DNA of 64,000 nt, taken from contig USAN01000001.1 in assembly GCA_900552645.1 (NCBI GenBank), forward strand, positions 582,693-646,692. The letters are read 5' to 3'. This document shows, one piece after another, positions 43,767-53,100 of the stretch. The position numbers and the translations under genes were made by a program. A model generated the notes under the pieces. It had not been told where the DNA came from and did no database searches. It saw only the letters and a list, made by a program, of their open reading frames with translations. This DNA comes from an uncultured Bacteroides sp. (GTDB lineage: Bacteria > Bacteroidota > Bacteroidia > Bacteroidales > Bacteroidaceae). Position 1 is the first letter of the stretch. Every line of letters starts with the position of its first letter.

Positions 43767-44962
43767 ACTTCTTCTACAAATTCTTCCGAAATACCTTTTT
43801 TCTGCTTTCGGAAGAATTTGTCTATAATAACGGCAATTGCACCATCGCCTGTTACATTACATGCAGTACCAAAACTGTCCATAGCAATATATAGTGCAAT
43901 CATTAGTGCCTGTTCGCTTTCTCCAAAATTCAACATTGATGCCAATATTCCCAGTGCGGCCATAATTGCTCCGCCCGGTACACCTGGTGCCGCTACCATT
44001 GTTATGCCAAGCATGAAGATGAATCCTGCAAACATAGGAAAATCAAATGGTATTCCTTCCAATATCATCAAGGCTAGTGCGCATGCTACGATTTTCATTG
44101 TGCTTCCCGATAAGTGAATAGTTGCACATAGCGGAATTGTAAAACCTGCAATATCTTCACTTACCCCGTTCCTTATGGTTTGACGTAGAGTTACAGGTAT
44201 TGTAGCTGCCGATGACTGTGTTCCTAATGCTGTAAAATAGGCAGGAAGCATCCTAGCCAATAGCTTAAATGGGTTTTTACGAGCAATGGCACCTGCTATG
44301 GTGTATTGTAATAATAAAAGGAAAATATGCAGTATAAATATTATACCTATAATTTTCATGAAAACACTAAGTACACTCATTACCTGTCCCGAGTATGTCA
44401 TATTAAGGAATATCCCGAATATATATATAGGCAATAATGGAAGTATCACAACACGTATTGTCTTTATTATTATCTCCTTGAAATCATTGCATACATTCTT
44501 AAGGTATGCAGTATCCAAATGAGCTATCCCTAATCCGGCAGTAAACGCCAATATAAGTGCAGTCATTACATTCATAACCGGTGGTATTGTAACTGTAAAA
44601 TAAGGAAGTACATTATGAGCTTCACTTATCTGGGCTATTGAAATTCCCGGAGTTATTATTGAAGGAAAGAATGTAATTCCGGTAAAGTAAGATAAAAAGC
44701 CCGAGAAAAGAGTCATCCCATATGCTAGTATTGTAGTTGCTATAAGCATCTTGCCGGCTTCCTTGCCTATATCGGCAATCGCCGGAGTTACAAGTCCTAC
44801 TATAATTAAAGGAATTATAAACCCTAAAAATTCACTGAAAAGAGAGTTGAAAGTAACAAAAACTCTTATTATCCCTGGTGGCAATGCAGTGCCTATAAGT
44901 ATTCCCGCAATAATTGCCATTATGATTTGCGGTAATAGTCCTAATCTAATTTTTTTCATCAA
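43763..44962 (-). CDS. Dicarboxylate/amino acid:cation symporter (DAACS)
   Basis: A 399-residue GltP/DctA-type secondary transporter. Hallmarks: the N-terminal IIMAIIAGILIGTALP, GFIIPLIIVGLVTPAIADIGKEAGKM, the serine-rich loop ALGTQSSAATIPVT, and the substrate/Na+ motif region TIHLSGSTMKIVACALA and MALYIAMDSFGTACNVTGDGAIAVI. It imports glutamate/aspartate or C4-dicarboxylates with Na+ or H+. It is convergent with the Dcu-type carrier (4-bp overlap), which suggests related substrates but separate control. Two Met codons open the gene; the first is used here. Confidence 0.92.
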   Translation of the reverse strand: MMKKIRLGLLPQIIMAIIAGILIGTALPPGIIRVFVTFNSLFSEFLGFIIPLIIVGLVTPAIADIGKEAGKMLIATTILAYGMTLFSGFLSYFTGITFFPSIITPGISIAQISEAHNVLPYFTVTIPPVMNVMTALILAFTAGLGIAHLDTAYLKNVCNDFKEIIIKTIRVVILPLLPIYIFGIFLNMTYSGQVMSVLSVFMKIIGIIFILHIFLLLLQYTIAGAIARKNPFKLLARMLPAYFTALGTQSSAATIPVTLRQTIRNGVSEDIAGFTIPLCATIHLSGSTMKIVACALALMILEGIPFDFPMFAGFIFMLGITMVAAPGVPGGAIMAALGILASMLNFGESEQALMIALYIAMDSFGTACNVTGDGAIAVIIDKFFRKQKKGISEEFVEEV

Positions 44963-44987
44963 TAATTTTATTTGTATTTACTTTTTG

Positions 44988-44995
44988 CAAAGGTA
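44988..44995 (-). promoter_or_regulatory. Putative -7 box for the symporter gene
   Basis: Reads TACCTTTG on the minus strand, 26 bases upstream of the symporter start. Confidence 0.55.
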
Positions 44996-45048
44996 GAATT
45001 ACTGAACAAATAAAGCTAATTTCTTGTTGAATATTAAAATATTTTGAT

Positions 45049-46494
45049 ATGGATAAACTTGATATAGCATTATTAGGTCTTGGTGTAATGGGACAGAATC
45101 TGGCAATGAATATTGCTAGAAATGGTTGGAAAATAGGGGTTTGGAATAGAACATCTAAAGATTCATTGAAAAATAAAGTCGAAGAATTTATGCAGACTAA
45201 GGCACGTAATACCGATATAAAAGGATTTACTCAGTTGCCTGAACTTATTCTAAGCCTTAAAAAACCACGTATTGTACTTTTTATGGTACAGGCCGGCGAA
45301 GCTGTAGATCAACTTTTAAAAGTAATTATTCCTCTTCTTGACGAGGGTGATATTGTCATTGACGGCGGTAACTCATTTTTTGAGGATACAGAAAGAAGAG
45401 TCAAGATGATGTACGATAACAATATGTATTTTGTTGGCTGTGGAATTTCCGGAGGAGAGGAGGGAGCACTGTATGGTGCATCTATAATGCCTGGTGGTGC
45501 TAAACAGGCGTGGCCCGTAATAAAACCAATATTAAAGAGTATTGCTGCCAAAGCAGATGATGGCACTCCATGCTGTGACTGGGTAGGTCCGGGTGGAGCG
45601 GGTCATTATGTAAAGATGGTACATAACGGCATAGAATATGGCGATATGCAAATTATAGCCGAAGTATACTATTCCATAAAACATCTGTTGGATTATGATA
45701 ATGAACAGATATCCGATGTTTTCAATAGCTGGCGCGGAGGACGATTGCAGAGTTATCTTATAGATATTACTGCCGATATTCTAAAACATAAGGACTATAA
45801 TGGCGATTACGTATTAGATCAGATTCTCGATACTTCTGGACAGAAGGGAACCGGCAGATGGAGTGTAATGAATGCTCTTGAACTAAATATGCCCCTCGAT
45901 ATAATTGCATCGGCAGTTTTTGCACGTAACCTTGCAGCCCATAAAGAGATGCGAAGCATGATGAGCCATCATTATTCTGTTAGCTCATTACATCCTGTAT
46001 ATAATTCAAACGAACTAATACCAATGCTTGAGCAGACTCTTTACTGTAGCCGATTGGTTGGATATGCGCAGGGGTTCACATTAATGAAGAAAGCAAGCGA
46101 TGAATATAAATGGAATCTAGACCTTTCTACAATAGCGTTGCTGTGGCGTGCAGGTTGTATTATTCGTTCGGCATTTCTTAATGAAATAGCTCAAGTTTAT
46201 GAGAATACTCCACTTATGGGCAATCTGTTGCTCGACGATCATTTTGGTTCGGCTATAAGAAAGGGGCTAGTTGCTTGGGAGAAGAGTATAGGAATAATGC
46301 TTAGAGAAGGACTACCGGCTCCGGTACTATCGGCCTCACTAAACTATTTCCTAGGACTGATCAATAATAATTCTAATGCTAATATGATTCAGGCTATGCG
46401 CGATTATTTCGGAGCACACACATTTGAACGTGTAGACAGTCCGCGTGGTGAATTCTTTCATGAGAACTGGATCGATAAAGATAAGGATGAATAA
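45049..46494 (+). CDS. gnd: 6-phosphogluconate dehydrogenase, decarboxylating
   Basis: Converts 6-phosphogluconate to ribulose 5-phosphate with CO2 and NADPH (oxidative pentose phosphate pathway). At 481 residues it is full length for the long, dimeric form. Visible: the Rossmann motif LGLGVMGQNLAMNIARNGW with NRT at the NADP position, VIDGGNSFFEDTERR, CGISGGEEGALYGASIMPGG (substrate binding), GGAGHYVKMVHNGIEYGDMQ (catalytic Lys) and C-terminal QAMRDYFGAHTFER. It is first in gnd-zwf-pgl and ends 2 bases before zwf. Confidence 0.97.
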   Translation: MDKLDIALLGLGVMGQNLAMNIARNGWKIGVWNRTSKDSLKNKVEEFMQTKARNTDIKGFTQLPELILSLKKPRIVLFMVQAGEAVDQLLKVIIPLLDEGDIVIDGGNSFFEDTERRVKMMYDNNMYFVGCGISGGEEGALYGASIMPGGAKQAWPVIKPILKSIAAKADDGTPCCDWVGPGGAGHYVKMVHNGIEYGDMQIIAEVYYSIKHLLDYDNEQISDVFNSWRGGRLQSYLIDITADILKHKDYNGDYVLDQILDTSGQKGTGRWSVMNALELNMPLDIIASAVFARNLAAHKEMRSMMSHHYSVSSLHPVYNSNELIPMLEQTLYCSRLVGYAQGFTLMKKASDEYKWNLDLSTIALLWRAGCIIRSAFLNEIAQVYENTPLMGNLLLDDHFGSAIRKGLVAWEKSIGIMLREGLPAPVLSASLNYFLGLINNNSNANMIQAMRDYFGAHTFERVDSPRGEFFHENWIDKDKDE

Positions 46495-46496
46495 TT

Positions 46497-48005
46497 ATGA
46501 AAATGCCTCATAGTCTTTTTCTTGTTATATTCGGCGCATCAGGCGATTTGACGCGCCGTAAACTTATGCCGGCATTGATAAAGATATATAAGGATAAAAG
46601 TTTTCCTGAACACTTTTCAATAATAGGCTGTGCACGTACCGATTATACCGACGATACATATAGAGATTACATGCGCAAGGAGCTTAACGCATCTTCTTCA
46701 TTGAGTAAAGACGAAAAGAAACTTATAGACAATTTTTTGTCAATAGTACACTATCAGAGTATGGATCCTGCCGATGAAGCAACTTATGTACAGCTCAACA
46801 ACAAGTTAAAGGAACTTTCGGTACAGTATGACAATAACGGTAATTATCTTTTCTATCTTGCTACACCTCCTTCACTATACGAAGTTATTCCTAAGTCGTT
46901 AAGTAAGGCAGGATTACTAAAGGAGCCAGGGTTAAAACGTGTGATAGTCGAGAAGCCTTTTGGCTATGATCTTGCTTCGGCAAGAAAGCTTAACCATATC
47001 TATTCTAAATATTTCAAGGAGGAAGATATATACCGAATTGATCATTTTTTGGGAAAAGAGACGGTGCAGAATATAATGGTAACACGTTTTGGAAGTACCA
47101 TATACGAGCCTATATGGAACCGAAACTACATAGATTATGTAGAGATTACGGCTGTCGAGAATATGGGAGTAGGTACTCGTGGCGGATATTATGAAGGAGC
47201 AGGCGCCATGCGCGATATGGTGCAGAATCATCTTATGCAACTACTTGCCATTACAGCCATGGAACCACCGGCACGATTTGACAAAGATAGTTTCAGAAAT
47301 GAAGTTATAAAGGTTTATCAATCTATACCTCCTTTTACCGACAAGTATATAGAGAATAATGTAATAAGAGGACAGTATGTGGCCAATGAAGACAAGAAAG
47401 GTTATCGCGAGGAGAGAAACATCAATCCCGATTCGCGTATAGAAACTTATATAGCAATGTGCATATATGTAAATAACTGGCGATGGCAGGGAGTTCCTTT
47501 CTTTATTCGAACAGGTAAGGAGATGCCTACCAAAGTAACCGAAATAGTAGTACATTTCAAACCGGCTCCTATGCAGATGTTCAAGCTAAGAAATGATGCA
47601 AAGAAAGGAGAGGAGCTAATTCTTCGCATTCAGCCAAACGAAGGTATAGTGCAGCGCATTGCAATGAAAGAACCAGGATCGGGCTTTTATCTAGGTACCA
47701 TGGATATGGAGTTTAGTTATGATAAGAGTAACAACAATACCGGAGATGCTTATGTAAGGTTGCTTGAAGACAGTCTTGCAGGTGATCCTACTCTTTTTAC
47801 GCGCGAAGATGCGGTAGAACAGAGTTGGGAGTTTTTTGATCGTCTTCTTGATTATTGGAAAAACCATCCTGAAACTCCTCTGTATGGTTATCCGGCTGGA
47901 ACGTGGGGACCTAAGGAGGCAGATGCTCTTATAGAAAGAATTCATGCTCACTGGACTAATCCATGTAAGAATCTTACAAACTGTAATCTTTATTGTGAAT
48001 TATGA
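46497..48005 (+). CDS. zwf: Glucose-6-phosphate 1-dehydrogenase
   Basis: Oxidises glucose 6-phosphate to 6-phosphogluconolactone with NADP. It is 502 residues, full length. Motifs: the Rossmann FGASGDLTRRKLMPAL near residues 11-26, the family signature RIDHFLGKETVQN with catalytic His/Lys, and GYPAGTWGPKEAD at the C-terminus. The start lies 2 bases after gnd, and its stop overlaps the pgl start by 4 bases (ATGA), so the three steps of the pathway are made together. Confidence 0.97.
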   Translation: MKMPHSLFLVIFGASGDLTRRKLMPALIKIYKDKSFPEHFSIIGCARTDYTDDTYRDYMRKELNASSSLSKDEKKLIDNFLSIVHYQSMDPADEATYVQLNNKLKELSVQYDNNGNYLFYLATPPSLYEVIPKSLSKAGLLKEPGLKRVIVEKPFGYDLASARKLNHIYSKYFKEEDIYRIDHFLGKETVQNIMVTRFGSTIYEPIWNRNYIDYVEITAVENMGVGTRGGYYEGAGAMRDMVQNHLMQLLAITAMEPPARFDKDSFRNEVIKVYQSIPPFTDKYIENNVIRGQYVANEDKKGYREERNINPDSRIETYIAMCIYVNNWRWQGVPFFIRTGKEMPTKVTEIVVHFKPAPMQMFKLRNDAKKGEELILRIQPNEGIVQRIAMKEPGSGFYLGTMDMEFSYDKSNNNTGDAYVRLLEDSLAGDPTLFTREDAVEQSWEFFDRLLDYWKNHPETPLYGYPAGTWGPKEADALIERIHAHWTNPCKNLTNCNLYCEL

Positions 48006-48709
48006 CAAAGAATATTTTTCTTACTTCGGTAGAGGCTGCACAAGCTTTGATAACTACAATCATAGCCGATATGGATGCAAATCCCAACAAAGTATTCACA
48101 ATAGCACTTTCGGGAGGTAAAACTCCCGAAATACTTTATTATATATGGGTAAGGGATTACGCACTGTATACAGACTGGAACAGAATAAATTTTTATTGGG
48201 TAGACGAAAGATGCGTACCTCCTACAAGCGACAAGAGTAACTTCAAACTTGCTTACGATCATCTCTTAAATAAGGTTGCTATTTCATCCAACAACTATTA
48301 CAGAATATTGGGCGAGGCACCTGCACAAGAGACCGCATTGATGTATTCTTCTTTGGTAAAAAGTCGTATACCATCTAAAAATGAGTATCCGCAGTTCGAT
48401 TACATATTGCTTGGGATAGGAGATGATGGACATACATCCTCTATATTTCCAAAAGATATGGAACTTCTTAAAGACTATAGACTTTATGCTGTTACACGTA
48501 GTCCTTATGATGATACTGAAAGGGTAGGGATGACAGGACGTATTTTAATTAATGCGCGTCACACATATTTCTTTGTTACGTGTCACTCAAAGCAGAATAT
48601 TACTGAACAGATAACAGAGATAGATAATGAAGATAAGTATCCTGCCTCGTATGTATGGAATCATGCACATGATGCACAGTTATTTGCATGTTATACAGAT
48701 TTAGTATGA
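48002..48709 (+). CDS. pgl: 6-phosphogluconolactonase
   Basis: Hydrolyses 6-phosphogluconolactone, the step between Zwf and Gnd. The protein has 235 residues of the NagB/DevB fold: IALSGGKTPEILYYIW, FYWVDERCVPPTSDKSNFKLAYDHLL, and LLGIGDDGHTSSIFP near residues 138-152. It overlaps zwf by 4 bases and is the last gene of the operon. Beyond it begins the accessory island. Confidence 0.95.
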   Translation: MTKNIFLTSVEAAQALITTIIADMDANPNKVFTIALSGGKTPEILYYIWVRDYALYTDWNRINFYWVDERCVPPTSDKSNFKLAYDHLLNKVAISSNNYYRILGEAPAQETALMYSSLVKSRIPSKNEYPQFDYILLGIGDDGHTSSIFPKDMELLKDYRLYAVTRSPYDDTERVGMTGRILINARHTYFFVTCHSKQNITEQITEIDNEDKYPASYVWNHAHDAQLFACYTDLV

Positions 48710-48850
48710 TACCCCAAAATATGACTGTCATATTTAGTAACTAGCCTCTAATAGTAAATTATTTAGTCAACCCTATTTAAGTTTAAATAAACAAGTAGTC
48801 AACTTAAATCAGTATATCACAACCACCAATTTCAGTATAAATCAGTTTCA

Positions 48851-48937
48851 AATAGTTTCGTCTTAATGAAACTATTGTTTTATCAAGACGAAACATTAGT
48901 TTTATCTCCATAAAACTAATGTTTTATGGAGATAAAA
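48851..48937. repeat. Two tandem sets of mutually exclusive hairpins
   Basis: Set 1: AATAGTTTC (48851-48859) pairs with GAAACTATT (48868-48876), or alternatively GTTTCGTCTT (48855-48864) pairs with AAGACGAAAC (48885-48894). Set 2: ATTAGTTTTAT (48895-48905) pairs with ATAAAACTAAT (48910-48920), or alternatively TTTTATCTCCAT (48900-48911) pairs with ATGGAGATAAAA (48926-48937). All four stems are perfect. The two sets adjoin and share one layout. They lie between converging pgl and a small minus-strand frame. Confidence 0.85.
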
Positions 48938-48954
48938 AACTTGATTGTTTGTAA

Positions 48955-49155
48955 TCAGTAATCAAAAATACTTTGTCCGGCAATAGAATTATTCAAATCT
49001 TCCAATTCCTCTTCTCTTCCTTCTATTTCCTCAACTGGATTATTCAATTCCATATCATTCAAGGATTCCTGGTTCTCTTTCTTTGCATCAGAATTTTGGT
49101 TATCTTCAGGATTCTTATTTTTTAAATCCTCCTTTTTTTCAGTTTCTTTGCTCAT
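48955..49155 (-). CDS. Small acidic, disordered hypothetical protein
   Basis: A 66-residue frame from the ATG at 49155 (80 residues if the upstream Met at 49197 is used). It is very rich in Glu, Asn, Lys and Asp with no hydrophobic core (DLKNKNPEDNQNSDAKKENQ, EEIEGREEELEDLNN), then a short tail GQSIFDY. It could be a real small disordered protein or a chance frame in AT-rich DNA; no clear -7 box was found. Function unknown. Confidence 0.4.
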   Translation of the reverse strand: MSKETEKKEDLKNKNPEDNQNSDAKKENQESLNDMELNNPVEEIEGREEELEDLNNSIAGQSIFDY

Positions 49156-49718
49156 ACTATTATAAATTAAATTTAATGATAAAGATTGTTCTTTCAACTT
49201 ATAAACAAAAAAACATATTTAATGACTCTGTATTATTGTTATAAAAGTATAAATGCAAATTATCCCTCATTACTACTATAAGTAATGAGGGGTAGGTGTC
49301 TCTGCGAAGGTTTGTTGCATAAGAAAAAAGTTTTATTTATATAGAAATTTTTCTCTATTAAGTGTCTTGCATTTTGATTTATAAGGTTTTATGATTTAGC
49401 GTGTACCTATATACTTCAAATAAACATGGTTGATTTGAGATTTTAGTTTTTACATTTCATAATTGTGGGACATCGTGTCGTGAGTACAAGGTGTTCATGT
49501 TTATTTAATATCAAATCTCTGCTAAGATTTTTTAGAACTCGGGTATAGTTGCAGTTGAACAGTCACAAATATTGGCTATTTTTTTTTGCTGATAGTGTTA
49601 TTAGAACGATACTATTAAATCAAAATCTATTTGATATCAATATTTGAATGATTTCTCGGTTTTTTATTTAAGGTATACTTAATAAAAACTAATTAGTGTT
49701 ATTTGTTTTTATAATTTA

Positions 49719-49767
49719 ACCAATAATATCATTGCGTATAATCAATATATGCAATGATATTATTGGT
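49719..49767. repeat. 17-bp inverted repeat before the restriction operon
   Basis: ACCAATAATATCATTGC (49719-49735) and GCAATGATATTATTGGT (49751-49767) are exact reverse complements around a 15-base AT-rich loop that can itself pair partly. It lies 50 bases upstream of the operon's -7 box and could be an operator, an attenuating structure or an element end. Confidence 0.85.
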
Positions 49768-49816
49768 GATAAGGATTTAATATGTGTCTTTTATTTATTT
49801 AATACCATATTATTGC

Positions 49817-49824
49817 TACTTTTG
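49817..49824 (+). promoter_or_regulatory. Putative -7 box of the restriction operon
   Basis: TACTTTTG matches TAnnTTTG and lies 18 bases before the ATG at 49842, implying a very short leader. Confidence 0.45.
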
Positions 49825-49841
49825 GAACATATTATTCATAA

Positions 49842-50123
49842 ATGGTAAAGAAAGAAAAGAAAATTGTTCATTTAGAATTATTGTCAAAAAAATCACACTA
49901 TTACTTTGGGAGTTTAAAGGCTATCTATGAATTGTTCCAAAGTGAAGAAATTGGCATTACTTATGGTAGCTTGAAAAATCTGAAGTTATCAAAAGATAAT
50001 TTCTATAGAAATGCACGGTGCATTATTCGTGTTGGTAATCTTATTACCGTAGAAAGTAGCAGAGGGAAATATGAACGACAACCAAAGATGAAGCAAGTAA
50101 AGAATTTCTTAGAGAATCATTAA
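49842..50123 (+). CDS. Small protein leading the restriction operon (93 aa)
   Basis: A basic 93-residue protein without known motif (HYYFGSLKAIYELFQSEEIG, then GSLKNLKLSKDNFYRN, then CIIRVGNLITV). I have the impression of similar small Bacteroidota proteins with a H-Y-x-F-G-S-(I/L)-x-A-I-(Y/F) opening in front of defence or plasmid genes, but no function is known to me. Its place as first gene, behind an inverted repeat and a promoter box, would suit a controller protein, although no clear helix-turn-helix is visible. The helicase gene follows after 29 bases. Confidence 0.7.
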   Translation: MVKKEKKIVHLELLSKKSHYYFGSLKAIYELFQSEEIGITYGSLKNLKLSKDNFYRNARCIIRVGNLITVESSRGKYERQPKMKQVKNFLENH

Positions 50124-50152
50124 AGCTTATTTAAAGGTAGAACAGACGAACC

Positions 50153-53100
50153 ATGAAGATAATTGATAACGTACGGGAAAAGTTAAACGATGACCTCAGA
50201 GGGACTATTCAGAAAGATAGTCGTATCTCTATTGCAGCTGCAAGTTTCTCAATCTTTGCTTTTGAGGAGTTGAAAGCTCAATTGAAAGATGTAGAGGAAT
50301 TCAGATTCATCTTTACTTCTCCTACATTTATAGCAGAGAAGAGCAAGAAGGAGAAACGGGAATTTTATATTCCTCGCTTGAATCGTGAACGCAATCTTTA
50401 TGGTTCAGAGTTTGAAGTGAAGCTTCGTAACGAACTTTCACAAAAGGCTATTGCCAAGGAGTGTGCAGAGTGGATTCGTAAAAAGGGGTGCTTCAAATCG
50501 AATGTTACGGGGGAATCTATGGGTGGCTTTCTGAATGTGGAGTCCTCTGAAAATTCTACCTATCTGCCTATAAACGGATTTACAACCGTTGACCTTGGGT
50601 GTGAAAAAGGAAATCATACCTACAATATGGTGAATCGCTTCGATGCCCCTTTTAGTTTGGAATATATCAAACTATTCAACAACCTTTGGCAAGATAAAGA
50701 GAAACTGAATGATGTGACCGAACAGGTCATTGATAATATATCAACCGTCTATAAAGAAAACTCTCCCGACTTCATCTACTTTGTGACCCTATACAATATC
50801 TTCAATGAGTTCTTGGAAGATATCAGTGAAGATACGTTACCTAATGAGGCTACGGGGTTCAAGAATAGTGAAGTATGGAATAAGCTATACAACTTCCAAA
50901 AAGATGCAGTATTAGCTATTATCAACAAGTTGGAGAAATTTAATGGTTGTATTTTGGCGGACTCGGTGGGTCTGGGTAAAACCTATACTTCTTTAGCGGT
51001 TATAAAGTATTATGAAAATCGAAATAAATCTGTTTTAGTCTTATGTCCAAAGAAGTTGAATGATAACTGGGTAACCTATCGTTCTAATCTAACCAATAAT
51101 CCGATTGCAAAAGATAGACTTCGTTACGATGTACTTTATCATACCGATCTATCCAGAGAGTCAGGAACCTCTAATGGGTTACCATTGGATAGAATCAATT
51201 GGGGTAATTATGATTTGGTGGTGATTGATGAATCACACAATTTTCGTAACGGTGGGCAAGTCTACGGAGATGAGGATGACAAGCAAGAAAATCGTTATCT
51301 GAAACTTTTGAATAAGGTTATCAGACCTGGTGTGAAGACGAAGGTGCTAATGCTTTCTGCTACGCCCGTAAATAATCGATTCTTTGACCTTCGCAATCAG
51401 TTGGCATTGGCTTATGAGGGAGATTCGAATAATATAGATGAGTTATTGAATACAAGTCGTTCGATAGATGATATATTCAAACAGGCACAGACTGCATTTA
51501 ATAAATGGAGTAAGCTGGATAGTAGTGAAAGAACAACAGACCGCTTATTAAGCATGTTGGACTTCGATTTCTTTGAGGTGCTTGATAGTGTCACTATTGC
51601 TCGTTCAAGAAAGCATATAGAGAAGTATTATAGTACTTCGGATGTTGGTAAATTCCCTAAACGACTTCCTCCAATTAGTGTACGTCCTCGATTAACTGAA
51701 AAGTCTGGAGCTATCAATTATGATGAAATCTATGAGCTGTTGATACAGTTAAATTTGGGCATTTATACCCCATCGAACTATATCTATCCAAGTAAAATAG
51801 AACGATACGAGGCTCTTTATGGTAATGGAAAGGGTAAATCTTTTTCTATGCAAAACGGGCGAGAAAAGGGTATTAGAAGATTGATGAGTATTAACCTTTT
51901 GAAACGTCTTGAGAGTTCGGTACATTCGTTCCGTTTGACGGTGAATAAGATTAAGATGCTTATTGACTCAACTATTAATACCATTGAGCAACACAACGTA
52001 AATAGTAATTTCGATGTAGATACGGTAATTCAAGTAGAAGAGCTTGAAATTGATGACCAAAACACTGATTTGTTTGTCGGTAAGAAGGTGAAGATTTCAC
52101 TTAGCGATATGGATACTTTATCTTGGCAGGCAGATTTAAAGCTGGATAGTGAATGCCTGGAACATTTAATGCTTTGGGTTAATGATATCACTCCCGAACA
52201 TGACCTCAAGCTACAGTCTCTGTTAGAAATTATAGAAAACAAGATTGAGCATCCATTAAATGATGGGAACAAGAAGGTTATTGTATTTACGGCATTCTCG
52301 GATACTTCAGAGTATTTGTACGAATATATCAGCAAACGGATAAAGAAGAAGTACGGATTGAATACTGCATTGATTTCTGGTTCTGTGGATGGAAGAACAA
52401 CCAATCCTAAGTTGAAGACGGATATGAATACGGTATTGAGCTGTTTCTCTCCTATTTCGAAACAAAGACATTTGTTATCTGGAAATAATACTGAGGATAT
52501 TGATATTCTAATTGCGACGGATTGTATTTCTGAAGGTCAAAATCTGCAAGATTGCGACTTCTTGATAAACTACGATATTCACTGGAATCCAGTACGCATC
52601 ATTCAGCGTTTCGGACGTATTGACCGTATCGGTAGCATTAATAATGTGATTCAATTGGTAAACTTCTGGCCTGATCTATCTTTGGACGATTACATCAATC
52701 TAAAGGGACGTGTGGAGACGAGAATGAAAATTACGGTTATGTCTTCAACGGGTGATGACAACCTGCTGAGTGAAGAGGAAAAGGGTGATTTGGAATACCG
52801 CAAACAACAATTAAAACGGTTGATGAGCGAGGTAGTTGATATTGAGGATATGGGTAGTGGTATCTCGATTATGGATATGGGGCTGAATGAGTTCAGGCTT
52901 GATTTATTAGAATATATGAAATCCCATCCCGACATTGCACATACGCCTTTTGGCATGCATGCGGTCGTTCCCTGCAATGAGGATGCTCCTCAAGGGGTGA
53001 TTTACATCTTGAAGAACTTAAGCAAAGGGGTAAACATTAATGATAAAAACCGTTTGCACCCGTTCTATATGGTATTCATGTCCCAAATGGGTGAAGTAAT

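Larger units (their letters stand above)
49198..49841. other. Gene-free left flank of the restriction island
   Basis: AT-rich, no convincing gene. It contains a hairpin CCCTCATTACT/AGTAATGAGGG (49264-49274 and 49281-49291), an 11-bp inverted pair AAATAAACATG (49418-49428) and CATGTTTATTT (49496-49506), and a 17-bp inverted repeat at 49719-49767. A candidate promoter box for the island lies near its right end. Confidence 0.6.

Noticed and set aside
48851..48937. CRISPR-like array
   Set aside because: The repeats are inverted arms of two different hairpin sets, not regularly spaced direct repeats with unique spacers, and no cas gene is in the window.
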